Below are positions 25,120 through 33,081 of a DNA stretch of 64,000 bases, one piece after another. The position numbers and the translations under genes were made by a program. How positions within the stretch are numbered: the stretch's first letter is position 1; each line of letters begins with the position of its first letter. The notes under the pieces were generated by a model. It saw nothing but the letters and a program-made list of their open reading frames with translations. It did no database searches and was not told the origin of the DNA. The stretch is from PZPK01 sp965230795 (lineage in GTDB: Bacteria > Pseudomonadota > Gammaproteobacteria > Pseudomonadales > Oleiphilaceae). The stretch is from the NCBI GenBank assembly GCA_965230795.1, contig OZ246020.1:930001-994000 (forward strand). The letters are read 5' to 3'.

Positions 25120-26388
25120 ATGGGATATCAAAAGATCAAAGTGCCAGTCGACGGTGACAAGATACGCGTCAATTCAGATCTGTCGTTGCATGTGCCCAAT
25201 CATCCGATTATTCCCTTCATAGAAGGCGATGGAATCGGTGTGGATGTGACGCCGCCAATGAAAGCTGTCGTTAATGCAGCGGTAGAGCGGGCGTATATGG
25301 GATCGCGATCGATTGCCTGGATGGAGATATATGCCGGCGAAAAGGCGACTCGCGAATATGGGCCTGACCAGTGGTTGCCCGAAGAAACGCTCGAAGCCCT
25401 CAAAGAGTTTTCCGTAGGGATCAAAGGTCCGCTGACAACGCCTGTTGGTGGTGGTATTCGTTCTCTTAATGTGGCGCTCAGACAAGAGCTGGACTTGTAT
25501 GTTTGTCAGCGTCCGGTACGCTGGTTTAAAGGCGTGCCCAGCCCGGTCAATCATCCTGAAAAGACCAATATGGTGATCTTCCGGGAAAACTCCGAAGACA
25601 TATATGCGGGCATTGAGTGGCAGGCCAACAGTGCAGAAGCGACAAAGCTTATCCTCTTTCTTCAGGACGAGCTGGGCGTCACTAATATTCGTTTCCCTCA
25701 AGGCTGTGGCATAGGTATCAAGCCAGTTTCGGAGGAGGGGAGTAAACGGCTCGTGCGTAAGGCGATTCAGTATGCCATCGACAATGATGAACCATCAGTG
25801 ACTCTGGTACATAAGGGCAACATCATGAAATACACCGAGGGCGCGTTCAAGGATTGGGGCTATGAACTCGCACGCGAGCGCTTCGGCGCAAAGCCTCTCG
25901 ATGGTGGTCCATGGCATCAGTTCAATAACCCGCAAACTGGTCGCGAAATCGTGATCAAGGATGTGATCGCCGATGCGTTTCTGCAACAAATCCTGATGCG
26001 GCCGGAGGACTACGCGGTGATCGCAACCTTGAACCTCAATGGCGATTATATATCCGATGCGCTTGCAGCAGAAGTCGGTGGTATTGGTATTGCTCCCGGC
26101 GCTAACATTGGCGGTAGTGTGGCCTTGTTCGAAGCCACGCATGGTACTGCGCCGAAATATGCGGGGCAGGATAAGGTGAATCCCGGATCGTTGATCTTGT
26201 CTGCAGAAATGATGCTAAGGCATCTCGGCTGGATAGAAGCCGCGGATCTGATTCTTCGAGGCATGGAAGGTGCCATCGAAGCAAAAACGGTGACCTATGA
26301 TTTTGAAAGGCTGATGCCTGATGCGACCTTGCTGAAAGCGTCCGAGTTTGGTCGGGCAATAATCAATAACATGGATGGCAATGAATAA
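25120..26388 (+). CDS. icd: NADP-dependent isocitrate dehydrogenase
   Basis: 422 residues from the ATG at 25120; a TTG two codons earlier is in frame, but AAAGGGG at 25106-25112 is placed for the ATG. It oxidises isocitrate to 2-oxoglutarate. The substrate loop GGGIRSLNVALRQ contains Ser115, which aligns with the serine phosphorylated by AceK in E. coli. Other family marks are EGDGIGVDVTPP and HGTAPKYAGQDKVNPGS, the latter typical of the NADP-dependent dimeric enzyme. It is followed by the convergent cspD, as in Pseudomonas. Confidence 0.98.
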   Translation: MGYQKIKVPVDGDKIRVNSDLSLHVPNHPIIPFIEGDGIGVDVTPPMKAVVNAAVERAYMGSRSIAWMEIYAGEKATREYGPDQWLPEETLEALKEFSVGIKGPLTTPVGGGIRSLNVALRQELDLYVCQRPVRWFKGVPSPVNHPEKTNMVIFRENSEDIYAGIEWQANSAEATKLILFLQDELGVTNIRFPQGCGIGIKPVSEEGSKRLVRKAIQYAIDNDEPSVTLVHKGNIMKYTEGAFKDWGYELARERFGAKPLDGGPWHQFNNPQTGREIVIKDVIADAFLQQILMRPEDYAVIATLNLNGDYISDALAAEVGGIGIAPGANIGGSVALFEATHGTAPKYAGQDKVNPGSLILSAEMMLRHLGWIEAADLILRGMEGAIEAKTVTYDFERLMPDATLLKASEFGRAIINNMDGNE

Positions 26389-26443
26389 TCTTAGCGAAGC
26401 GAAATAGACGTAAAAGCAAACTATGCGGGGCAGGGGCTGAGGT

Positions 26444-26463
26444 GCAGCATCTTTCAATGCTGC
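26444..26463. other. hairpin at the icd/cspD junction
   Basis: GCAGCAT at 26444-26450 and ATGCTGC at 26457-26463 are perfect arms around a six-base loop that includes the cspD stop codon. No T run follows on either strand. It probably protects the 3' ends of both convergent transcripts. Confidence 0.45.
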
Positions 26464-26900
26464 GGATAACTGGGCCAAGGTAGACTAAACCAGTCTTGCT
26501 GGCCGTTGAACAAACTCTTGTCGGTCTGAATCGAGCGTGATTCAGTATGCGGCAATTTTTCTGGTTTTGTTTCGCTGGTCTCCTTCTCACTGCCAGTTGC
26601 GGCAGCATCTTCCCTGTGGCGAGCCATGTGTTGCTCTTCTTCTACTGAAATAATTTCATCGTCAACTGATGCATCAGGACCATGAGGCTGAATCATTTCG
26701 AGAGAGCAAATATTGACGGCATGAATGCCTTTACCGCTAGGCTGTTTGTCGAAGCTGACTGACTGGCCTGCTTTCAACGTTTTATAGCCTTCCATTTGGA
26801 TAGAGGAGAAGTGTGCGAACAGATCCTCGGAACAGCCGTCTTCGATGATAAACCCGTAACCCTTGGCGTTATTAAACCACTTGACTTTACCTTGAGGCAT
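26454..26900 (-). CDS. cspD: CspD-like cold-shock protein with C-terminal tail
   Basis: 148 residues, about twice a normal cold-shock protein. Residues 1-67 are a cold-shock domain with RNP1-like KGYGFI (13-18) and RNP2-like DLFAHFSSI (26-34), which bind single-stranded nucleic acid. Residues 68-148 are a low-complexity acidic and polar tail that ends in an aromatic motif, DWFSLPWPSY. The position beside clpS-clpA is the cspD position in gammaproteobacteria. E. coli CspD inhibits replication in stationary phase; whether this one does is unknown. Confidence 0.88.
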   Translation of the reverse strand: MPQGKVKWFNNAKGYGFIIEDGCSEDLFAHFSSIQMEGYKTLKAGQSVSFDKQPSGKGIHAVNICSLEMIQPHGPDASVDDEIISVEEEQHMARHREDAAATGSEKETSETKPEKLPHTESRSIQTDKSLFNGQQDWFSLPWPSYPQH

Positions 26901-27316
26901 AATCGACTCCCGTGTCCAACATTCCGTATCGATAACACTACGATTGCAGAATGTTTGAAGTTTTATTTTTATTGGCTAAATGAGGGTGTACTGCAACAAC
27001 GCAATACTTTTGAATATTCTTCTTTGGTAGTCAAGAGCTTTAGCCAAAAAAAGCGGGATTGAGCACGCTAATTTGTATATTCAGGAAGTGCCTGGATTAA
27101 TTCGCACAAATTGTGCCGAGAGCCTCATTTATTTTCGTACTTTTCCTTTGTAGTCCGAATTGTTGCAAAATAGGGTTTCGCCCCCATCAATGTCATTCGG
27201 ACTGAGGTTTTCGTGCAGGATTTTTCCGGAAACGATTGCCCTAAAATGCCGATTGCGAGAGGCATATCCAGGATTTTTCCGTGGCTTGTCAAAAATGTAA
27301 ATTTTCGTATCGCATT
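26901..27316. promoter_or_regulatory. 416-bp divergent cspD-clpS spacer rich in symmetric elements
   Basis: No gene is supported here. The spacer contains a 13-bp palindrome GCACAAATTGTGC (27104-27116) and a perfect nine-base inverted repeat AGTCCGAAT/ATTCGGACT (27152-27160 and 27195-27203) enclosing a GGG-TTTCG-CCC mini-hairpin. It also has a 13-base direct repeat CAGGATTTTTCCG (27216-27228 and 27269-27281), the first copy of which overlaps the palindrome TTTCCGGAAA. These elements probably control cspD and clpS, but none matches a site I can name. Confidence 0.55.
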
Positions 27317-27676
27317 ATGAGTAAATTTCAAAATTCTCTACTAATATTAAACCAAGGAACTGAAGAAGACCCTCAACACGATGATGGTCTGATGGTAGTT
27401 CCTGAAAAACCGGCACTGAAACGCCCATCCATGTATCAGGTTGTCATGCTCAATGATGATTACACACCGATGGATTTTGTGGTTGAGGTTCTGGTGCGTT
27501 TTTTCTCCATGGACGAAGAAAAGGCGACGCAGGTGATGCTGGCCGTGCATACGCAGGGCAAAGCGATTTGCGGAGTATTCACCAGGGATATTGCTGAAAC
27601 GAAGGTAGCGCAGGTGAATCAGTACTCTGCGGAGTGCGATCATCCTTTGATGTGCGAGCTACAGAAGCTTGATTGA
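27317..27676 (+). CDS. clpS: ClpS, ClpA adaptor for N-degron substrates
   Basis: 119 residues from the ATG at 27317; an in-frame GTG at 27281 would add 12 residues unlike the family. The core MYQVVMLNDDYTPMDFVVEVL and the later AVHTQGKAICGVFTRDIAETK are diagnostic. ClpS binds proteins with N-terminal Leu, Phe, Trp or Tyr and hands them to ClpAP. No clear Shine-Dalgarno precedes the start. clpA follows 22 bases later. Two transferases that create such N-termini (bpt, aat) are encoded 3-4 kb downstream. Confidence 0.96.
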   Translation: MSKFQNSLLILNQGTEEDPQHDDGLMVVPEKPALKRPSMYQVVMLNDDYTPMDFVVEVLVRFFSMDEEKATQVMLAVHTQGKAICGVFTRDIAETKVAQVNQYSAECDHPLMCELQKLD

Positions 27677-27698
27677 TTGAATATTTCTGGGGTGAGAG

Positions 27699-29960
27699 AT
27701 GTTAAGTAAAGACCTGGAATTGACCTTGAACGAAGCATTCAAGAATGCTCGGGAGAAGCGTCACGAATTTATGACAGTTGAGCACTTGTTGCTGGCGCTG
27801 CTGGATAATGATGCGGCGGTGAAAGTACTGGGTGCCTGCGGTACGGATTTGAATGAGCTGCGTCAGGAGCTGACCGAGTTCGTCGATTCCACGACTCCAC
27901 TTATTCCCGCTTCTGATGATGAGCGTGAGACACAGCCTACTCTTGGATTCCAAAGAGTATTGCAGCGTGCAGTATTCCACGTGCAGTCCTCAGGCAAGAA
28001 AGAGGTTACCGGTGCAAACGTACTGGTCGCAATTTTCAGCGAACAGGAAAGTCAGGCTGTTTACGTTCTGAAGAAGCAGAATGTCGCACGTATCGACATT
28101 GTTAATTACATTTCTCATGGTATTTCGAAAGTCCCCGGTCACACAGAAGAGCAGAGCGGTGATTCTTCGGAAGCCGCAGAGGAAGGCCTTGAAGAGAGTG
28201 GCCAAAGCAATCCACTTGAAAATTATGCAACCAATCTGAATGAGCTCGCGGGCCAGGGAAGAATTGATCCTCTCATTGGCCGAGAACATGAGGTTGATCG
28301 CGTTGTACAGATTCTTGCGAGACGCCGAAAAAACAATCCTTTGCTGGTCGGAGAAGCGGGTGTCGGTAAGACCGCCATTGCTGAAGGCCTGGCCAAGAAA
28401 ATAGTGGATGGCAACGTTCCTGAAATCATTGCAGATGCCGAAGTCTATTCCCTGGATCTGGGAGCTTTGCTGGCAGGAACCAAGTATCGTGGTGATTTCG
28501 AAAAACGATTCAAGGCGCTGCTGGCTGAGCTTAAAAAGCGCGATCATGCCATTCTCTTTATCGATGAAATCCACACCATAATCGGAGCTGGCTCGGCATC
28601 AGGTGGTGTCATGGACGCCTCGAATTTGCTTAAGCCACTGCTGAGCTCGGGCGAAGTACGTTGCATCGGCTCTACTACATTTACAGAATTCCGTGGCATT
28701 TTTGAGAAAGATAGTGCCTTGGCTCGCCGCTTTCAGAAGATCGACGTCAATGAACCGAGCGTGGAAGACACCTTCCTGATTCTCAAGGGGCTGAAGCCTC
28801 AGTTTGAAGAGCATCACGAGCTCAAGTATACAGACAAGGCCTTGCGAGCGGCGGCAGAGTTAGCGGATCGTTATATCACTGATCGTCATATGCCAGATAA
28901 AGCGATTGATGTGATTGATGAAGCGGGTGCCAGTCAGAGACTGAAGCTGGAAGGTAAGCGCAAAAAGGTAATCGGCGTTCAGGCGATCGAAGATGTCGTG
29001 GCGAAGATTGCCCGTATTCCACCAAGGAACGTCAGCACTTCAGACAAGGATATGTTACGCAATATCGAGCGAGACCTTAAAATGGTGGTCTTTGGTCAGG
29101 ATCCAGCCATAGAAACACTGGCAACTGCCATCAAGTTGGCGCGAGCCGGTTTGAAGTCACCTGAAAAACCGGATGGTGCTTTCCTGTTTGCTGGCCCGAC
29201 TGGCGTTGGTAAAACCGAGGTAACCAAACAGTTGGCGAAAGTGATGGGTGTCGAGCTGGTGCGTTTTGACATGTCCGAATACATGGAACGTCATACGGTC
29301 AGTCGCCTGATTGGCGCGCCTCCGGGTTATGTTGGGTATGATCAGGGCGGCTTGTTGACTGAAGCAGTGAATAAGAGCCCCCATTGCGTACTCTTGCTGG
29401 ATGAAATCGAAAAGGCGCATCCAGAAGTCTTCAATTTGTTATTGCAGGTGATGGACCACGGCACGCTGACCGACAACAATGGTCGTAAGGCTGATTTTCG
29501 CCATGTAGTGCTGGTGATGACAACTAACGCCGGGGCAGAAGACATGAGTCGACGGTCCATTGGTTTTAGTGAGCAGGATCATTCAACAGATGGTATGGAG
29601 GCGCTGAACAAGCTGTTCACGCCAGAGTTCAGAAACCGCCTCGACAGCATTATTCAGTTTGCGCCGCTAGGAAAAGATACGGTTTGCTATGTTGTCGACA
29701 AGTTCCTGACAGAATTGCAGGCGCAGCTGGATGAGAAGCACGTGGTGTTGCATGTTGACGATGAGGCCAAGTCTTTCCTCGCAGAGAAAGGCTATGATGA
29801 CAAAATGGGTGCCAGGCCCATGTCTCGCCTGATACAGGACGCGATCAAAAAGCCGCTTGCTGAGGAGATATTGTTTGGCAGCTTGTCTAACGGTGGTGAA
29901 GTAAATATCACACTAAGAGATGGTGAGATAGTCTTTGACTTCGAGGAAGTGCCAGCATAA
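27699..29960 (+). CDS. clpA: ClpA, ATP-dependent unfoldase of the ClpAP protease
   Basis: 753 residues, normal for ClpA. The N-terminal Clp repeat domain (about 1-145) is the ClpS docking site. The acidic linker EESGQS precedes the first AAA module with Walker A GEAGVGKT (218-225) and Walker B ILFIDEIHTIIG. The second module has GPTGVGKTEV near 499-508 and CVLLLDEIEKAHPEV. Arginine fingers and sensor motifs are intact. It is the last gene before a strong terminator at 30041-30070. Confidence 0.98.
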   Translation: MLSKDLELTLNEAFKNAREKRHEFMTVEHLLLALLDNDAAVKVLGACGTDLNELRQELTEFVDSTTPLIPASDDERETQPTLGFQRVLQRAVFHVQSSGKKEVTGANVLVAIFSEQESQAVYVLKKQNVARIDIVNYISHGISKVPGHTEEQSGDSSEAAEEGLEESGQSNPLENYATNLNELAGQGRIDPLIGREHEVDRVVQILARRRKNNPLLVGEAGVGKTAIAEGLAKKIVDGNVPEIIADAEVYSLDLGALLAGTKYRGDFEKRFKALLAELKKRDHAILFIDEIHTIIGAGSASGGVMDASNLLKPLLSSGEVRCIGSTTFTEFRGIFEKDSALARRFQKIDVNEPSVEDTFLILKGLKPQFEEHHELKYTDKALRAAAELADRYITDRHMPDKAIDVIDEAGASQRLKLEGKRKKVIGVQAIEDVVAKIARIPPRNVSTSDKDMLRNIERDLKMVVFGQDPAIETLATAIKLARAGLKSPEKPDGAFLFAGPTGVGKTEVTKQLAKVMGVELVRFDMSEYMERHTVSRLIGAPPGYVGYDQGGLLTEAVNKSPHCVLLLDEIEKAHPEVFNLLLQVMDHGTLTDNNGRKADFRHVVLVMTTNAGAEDMSRRSIGFSEQDHSTDGMEALNKLFTPEFRNRLDSIIQFAPLGKDTVCYVVDKFLTELQAQLDEKHVVLHVDDEAKSFLAEKGYDDKMGARPMSRLIQDAIKKPLAEEILFGSLSNGGEVNITLRDGEIVFDFEEVPA

Positions 29961-30040
29961 CCGGCAAAGCAGCGTATTGAGGAAAGCCGGCAGCGCGATC
30001 TGCTTGCTCAAAGAAAGACTCTAGAAATAAAACAGGAAAG

Positions 30041-30070
30041 AAAAAAGGGGACTCTTGAGTCCCCTTTTTT
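30041..30070. terminator. strong bidirectional terminator between clpA and infA
   Basis: AAAAAAGGGGACT, loop CTTG, AGTCCCCTTTTTT form a 13-pair stem bounded by A6 and T6. It serves clpA on the plus strand and the convergent infA on the minus strand. Confidence 0.93.
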
Positions 30071-30080
30071 GCATGCTGCA

Positions 30081-30299
30081 CTAGCGGGCGCGGTAGGTAA
30101 TGCGGCCTTTGCTCAGATCGTAAGGCGTCAGTTCTACTTTGACTTTGTCACCAGTCAGGATGCGAATGTAGTTTTTACGCATTTTTCCTGAAATGTGTGC
30201 AGTGACCACGTGTCCATTTTCTAGTTCAACTCTGAACATGGTGTTAGGTAAGGTATCAACAATCGTACCTTCCATTTCAATGACATCTTCTTTCGCCAT
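30081..30299 (-). CDS. infA: translation initiation factor IF-1
   Basis: 72 residues, the invariant bacterial size. The S1-type OB fold is evident from IEMEGTIVDTLPNTMFRVELENGHVVTAHISGK read in parts, and from SKGRITYRAR at the C-terminus. IF-1 occupies the A site of the 30S subunit during initiation. Placement next to clpA and bpt/aat is conserved in gammaproteobacteria. Upstream DNA carries a duplicated 11-mer (see 30339-30400). Confidence 0.98.
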   Translation of the reverse strand: MAKEDVIEMEGTIVDTLPNTMFRVELENGHVVTAHISGKMRKNYIRILTGDKVKVELTPYDLSKGRITYRAR

Positions 30300-30338
30300 T
30301 AAAGCGCAACCTCGCTTGAAAATTCTCTTGATCGCCTC

Positions 30339-30400
30339 CCTGAAAGCAGCATTCTCCGGGGGGGCTATGATTAAAAAAGCGACATTCTGCCTGAAAGCAG
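30339..30400. repeat. 11-bp direct repeat upstream of infA
   Basis: CCTGAAAGCAG occurs at 30339-30349 and again at 30390-30400, 51 bases apart, in the 122-bp gap before infA. The second copy is part of a small hairpin CTGC-CTGAAA-GCAG. It may be a paired regulator site or a leader structure of infA. Confidence 0.4.
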
Positions 30401-30421
30401 GGCAATTCGCAAAAACTCTTT

Positions 30422-31174
30422 TTATGACTCAGGCGAGGGCGGTGATTGTTCGATGATCCTCTCAAGATCGCTTTCATGCAGCCACTGATCGTTAATCAGG
30501 GCCTCGAAGGGGTGGAACTGGTTCTTGTAGGACATTTTCTGGCAGTTCTTTATGAAGTAGCCAAGGTAGATATACGGCAACTTTTGCTCAGAGGCATATT
30601 GAAGTTGCCAGAGCACAGCAAAGGTACCCGGGCTCAGTTTTTCCAGTTCAGGGTCAAAAAAAGTGTAGATGGCAGAAATACCATCGATCAGGACATCCAC
30701 GACAGCGACTGCGTACAAACGACCCTCGATTGAAAACTCCACAAAGCGGGTACTGGCATGTCCCTCTACCAGGAACGAGCGATATTGTTCCCGGCTTGGT
30801 GGATACATATCACCATCACGATGACGTTCGCAGATATATTTTTCATATAGCAAATAGTGATCTTCATGGAAGTCGGGGGCCATTATCTGATAGTTGACGC
30901 CAGCATTCCTTTTCATAACCCTGCGCTGACTGCGTGAGCTGCGGAAGGATTCCACGGGGAGTCGAATGGGTATACAGGCTTTGCAATGATTACAGTGAGG
31001 GCGATAGAAGTGATTGCCGCTGCGACGAAAACCGAAGCGCGAAAGCTGAGTGTAGATATCCGTTGTGACCAGCGCTTTGGGATCCAGGAACATGGTCGTG
31101 GCTTTCTCACCAGGCAGGTAACTGCAATCGTGTTCTGGTGTCGCATAGAACACAAGCGTTTGCAGGTTTGTCAT
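30422..31174 (-). CDS. bpt: Bpt, leucyltransferase for N-terminal Asp/Glu
   Basis: 250 residues of the arginyltransferase-like family, bacterial Bpt type, which adds Leu from Leu-tRNA to proteins starting with Asp or Glu. The N-terminal Cys-rich motif is seen as PEHDCSYLPGEKA and HCNHCKACIPIRLP. The C-terminal GNAT-like domain includes IYLGYFIKNCQKMSYK. It lies 17 bases downstream of aat on the same strand. With ClpS/ClpA nearby it completes an N-degron pathway. Confidence 0.94.
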   Translation of the reverse strand: MTNLQTLVFYATPEHDCSYLPGEKATTMFLDPKALVTTDIYTQLSRFGFRRSGNHFYRPHCNHCKACIPIRLPVESFRSSRSQRRVMKRNAGVNYQIMAPDFHEDHYLLYEKYICERHRDGDMYPPSREQYRSFLVEGHASTRFVEFSIEGRLYAVAVVDVLIDGISAIYTFFDPELEKLSPGTFAVLWQLQYASEQKLPYIYLGYFIKNCQKMSYKNQFHPFEALINDQWLHESDLERIIEQSPPSPES

Positions 31175-31191
31175 GGCAGACGCCCTCCGGA

Positions 31192-31908
31192 TCAGGGGGT
31201 GAGCAACAAGGACATTATATTTTCGTCAAAATGCCAGTCCGAGTGATCAGCGCTTTGTTTTACATTGTCTTTCAGTATAGATGAGAAGCGCTTGCGGTCG
31301 ATAAGTTCTGCCCCCAGAGAGAGCAGATGTTCATTTTCCACCTGACAGTCGATGATGGCATAGTGCCAGACTTCCAATTGCCTGCACAGGGCCGCGAACG
31401 CAACTTTTGATGCGTTGGTTTGTCGTGAAAACATGGATTCGCCGAAAAAACATCGCCCCATGGCGATGCCATACAAACCTCCTACGAGATCTGTACCATC
31501 CCATACCTCTACCGAATGAGCGAGGCCTTGCTCGTGCAGACGTAAATAGGCGGCTTCCATATCCGTTGTAATCCAGGTGCCGTCATCCAGTCGTAAATTT
31601 GCACAGTGATGTATGACCTCGGCGAAGGCCCGGTCAAAACTGACTCCCGGTTGCTTCTGGCGGATGTGTTTGCGCAGGCTTCTGGAAATATGTACACGTT
31701 CCGGAAATAGCACGCAGCGAGGATTTGGGCTCCACCAGAGAATAGGCTGCTGTTCGCTATACCAGGGAAAAATACCCGCCTGGTAGGCGCGACTCAGTCG
31801 TGCTGAAGACAAATCTCCGCCTGCCGCCAACAATCCATTCGGTTCTTCGAGTGCAGATTCGACAGGGGGGAAGTCCATGTCATCTTCCAGCCAGGGAATG
31901 GTGGACAT
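31192..31908 (-). CDS. aat: Aat, leucyl/phenylalanyl-tRNA-protein transferase
   Basis: 238 residues, the usual Aat length. It adds Leu or Phe to proteins with N-terminal Lys or Arg, creating ClpS-recognised degrons. Signature stretches are GLLAAGGDLSSARLSRAYQ, GIFPWYSEQQPILWWSPNPR and GGLYGIAMGRCFFGESMFS. It probably forms an operon with bpt, and is separated from trxB by a terminator. Confidence 0.97.
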   Translation of the reverse strand: MSTIPWLEDDMDFPPVESALEEPNGLLAAGGDLSSARLSRAYQAGIFPWYSEQQPILWWSPNPRCVLFPERVHISRSLRKHIRQKQPGVSFDRAFAEVIHHCANLRLDDGTWITTDMEAAYLRLHEQGLAHSVEVWDGTDLVGGLYGIAMGRCFFGESMFSRQTNASKVAFAALCRQLEVWHYAIIDCQVENEHLLSLGAELIDRKRFSSILKDNVKQSADHSDWHFDENIMSLLLTP

Positions 31909-31935
31909 GTCACCTACTTAATATCACCTGAGTAC

Positions 31936-31961
31936 CAAAAAGGGAGGCTGAATGCCTCCCT
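31936..31961 (-). terminator. intrinsic terminator after trxB
   Basis: Read on the minus strand, AGGGAGGC, loop ATTCA, GCCTCCCT is followed by TTTTGG, a classical terminator 13 bases after the trxB stop. It separates trxB from aat-bpt. Confidence 0.9.
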
Positions 31962-31973
31962 GGATTTGAGTGC

Positions 31974-32924
31974 TTATTGTTCGTCGAGGAACTTTTCTGC
32001 ATCCAGTGCAGCCATGCAGCCGAAGCCTGCAGAGGTGACTGCTTGACGATATACCTGGTCCGTGACATCTCCGGCTGCAAATACACCCGGTACGCTGGTA
32101 GACGTGACGCCGCCGTTCAATCCTGAGCGAATCAGGATATAGCCATTGCTCATTTCCAGCTGATCTGTGAACAATTCTGTATTAGGTTTGTGCCCAATCG
32201 CAATGAAGACGCCCGCCAAATCGATGTCTTTGGTTTCACCGGATTCAGTCGATTTGATACGCACGCCGGTTACGCCGGTATCATCGCCCAGTACTTCTTC
32301 CAGGGTGTGATTCCATTCCAGGCGAATGTTGCCGTTTTCTGCTTTTTCAAACAGTTTGTCCTGGAGAATTTTTTCAGCACGCAGTGTGTCTCGGCGATGG
32401 ATGAGAATAACTTCCTTGGCGATATTGGACAGATAAAGCGCTTCTTCCACTGCTGTATTACCGCCACCTACTACGCAAACTGTTTGGTTGCGGTAGAAAA
32501 AACCATCACAGGTCGCACAGGCGCTTACGCCCTTGCCCGCGAAGGCTTCTTCAGAATCCAGTCCCAGATACATCGCCGATGCACCTGTGGCAATAACCAG
32601 TGCATCGCAGGTGTACTCACCTGAATCGCCGGTCAGCGTAAAAGGTCGTTTTGACAGATCAGCCTTGTTGATATGGTCGAAAACAATCTCCGTGTTAAAA
32701 CGCTCTGCATGTTGCTGCATACGTTGCATGAGATCAGGGCCTTGCAGGCCTTCTACGTCCCCGGGCCAGTTATCGACATCGGTGGTTTGCGTCAATTGAC
32801 CACCCGCTTGGATTCCGGTTATCACGACCGGCTCCAGGTTGGCGCGTGCAGCATAGACTGCTGCGGTGTAACCCGCAGGGCCTGAACCCAGAATCAATAG
32901 TTTGGCATGCTTGGGATTGCTCAT
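31974..32924 (-). CDS. trxB: thioredoxin reductase
   Basis: 316-residue FAD/NADPH enzyme that reduces thioredoxin. The FAD-binding GSGPAGYTAAVYAARA is at about 13-28. The redox pair is Cys136-Ala-Thr-Cys139 in SACATCDGFF. The NADPH motif GGGNTAVEEALYLS and the second FAD motif GVFAAGDVTD are in place. It is a single gene bounded by terminators. The trxB/aat/bpt neighbourhood is as in Pseudomonas. Confidence 0.98.
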   Translation of the reverse strand: MSNPKHAKLLILGSGPAGYTAAVYAARANLEPVVITGIQAGGQLTQTTDVDNWPGDVEGLQGPDLMQRMQQHAERFNTEIVFDHINKADLSKRPFTLTGDSGEYTCDALVIATGASAMYLGLDSEEAFAGKGVSACATCDGFFYRNQTVCVVGGGNTAVEEALYLSNIAKEVILIHRRDTLRAEKILQDKLFEKAENGNIRLEWNHTLEEVLGDDTGVTGVRIKSTESGETKDIDLAGVFIAIGHKPNTELFTDQLEMSNGYILIRSGLNGGVTSTSVPGVFAAGDVTDQVYRQAVTSAGFGCMAALDAEKFLDEQ

Positions 32925-33040
32925 TTACTGACCTCTCATAATCTGTATTCTGACGACTGCGGCGCATGTTACCACGAAAAAAAACATCGGGAATCAAATT
33001 GAATCGAAGATTAAGTTCACTATATCTGAATCATCGTTAC

Positions 33041-33063
33041 CCAAACCATGCGGACCGGTTTGG
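33041..33063. terminator. hairpin after the moxR-like gene
   Basis: CCAAACC (33041-33047) and GGTTTGG (33057-33063) are perfect arms around a nine-base loop, about 20 bases after the moxR stop on the minus strand. No T tract follows, so termination would need help from Rho, or the hairpin may only protect the 3' end. Confidence 0.5.
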
Positions 33064-33081
33064 CTGTAAGATGGGCGCAAA

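Noticed and set aside
27125..27331. 68-codon minus-strand ORF in the cspD-clpS spacer
   Set aside because: It starts with TTG inside clpS, overlaps the structured repeats and shows no protein-family features.
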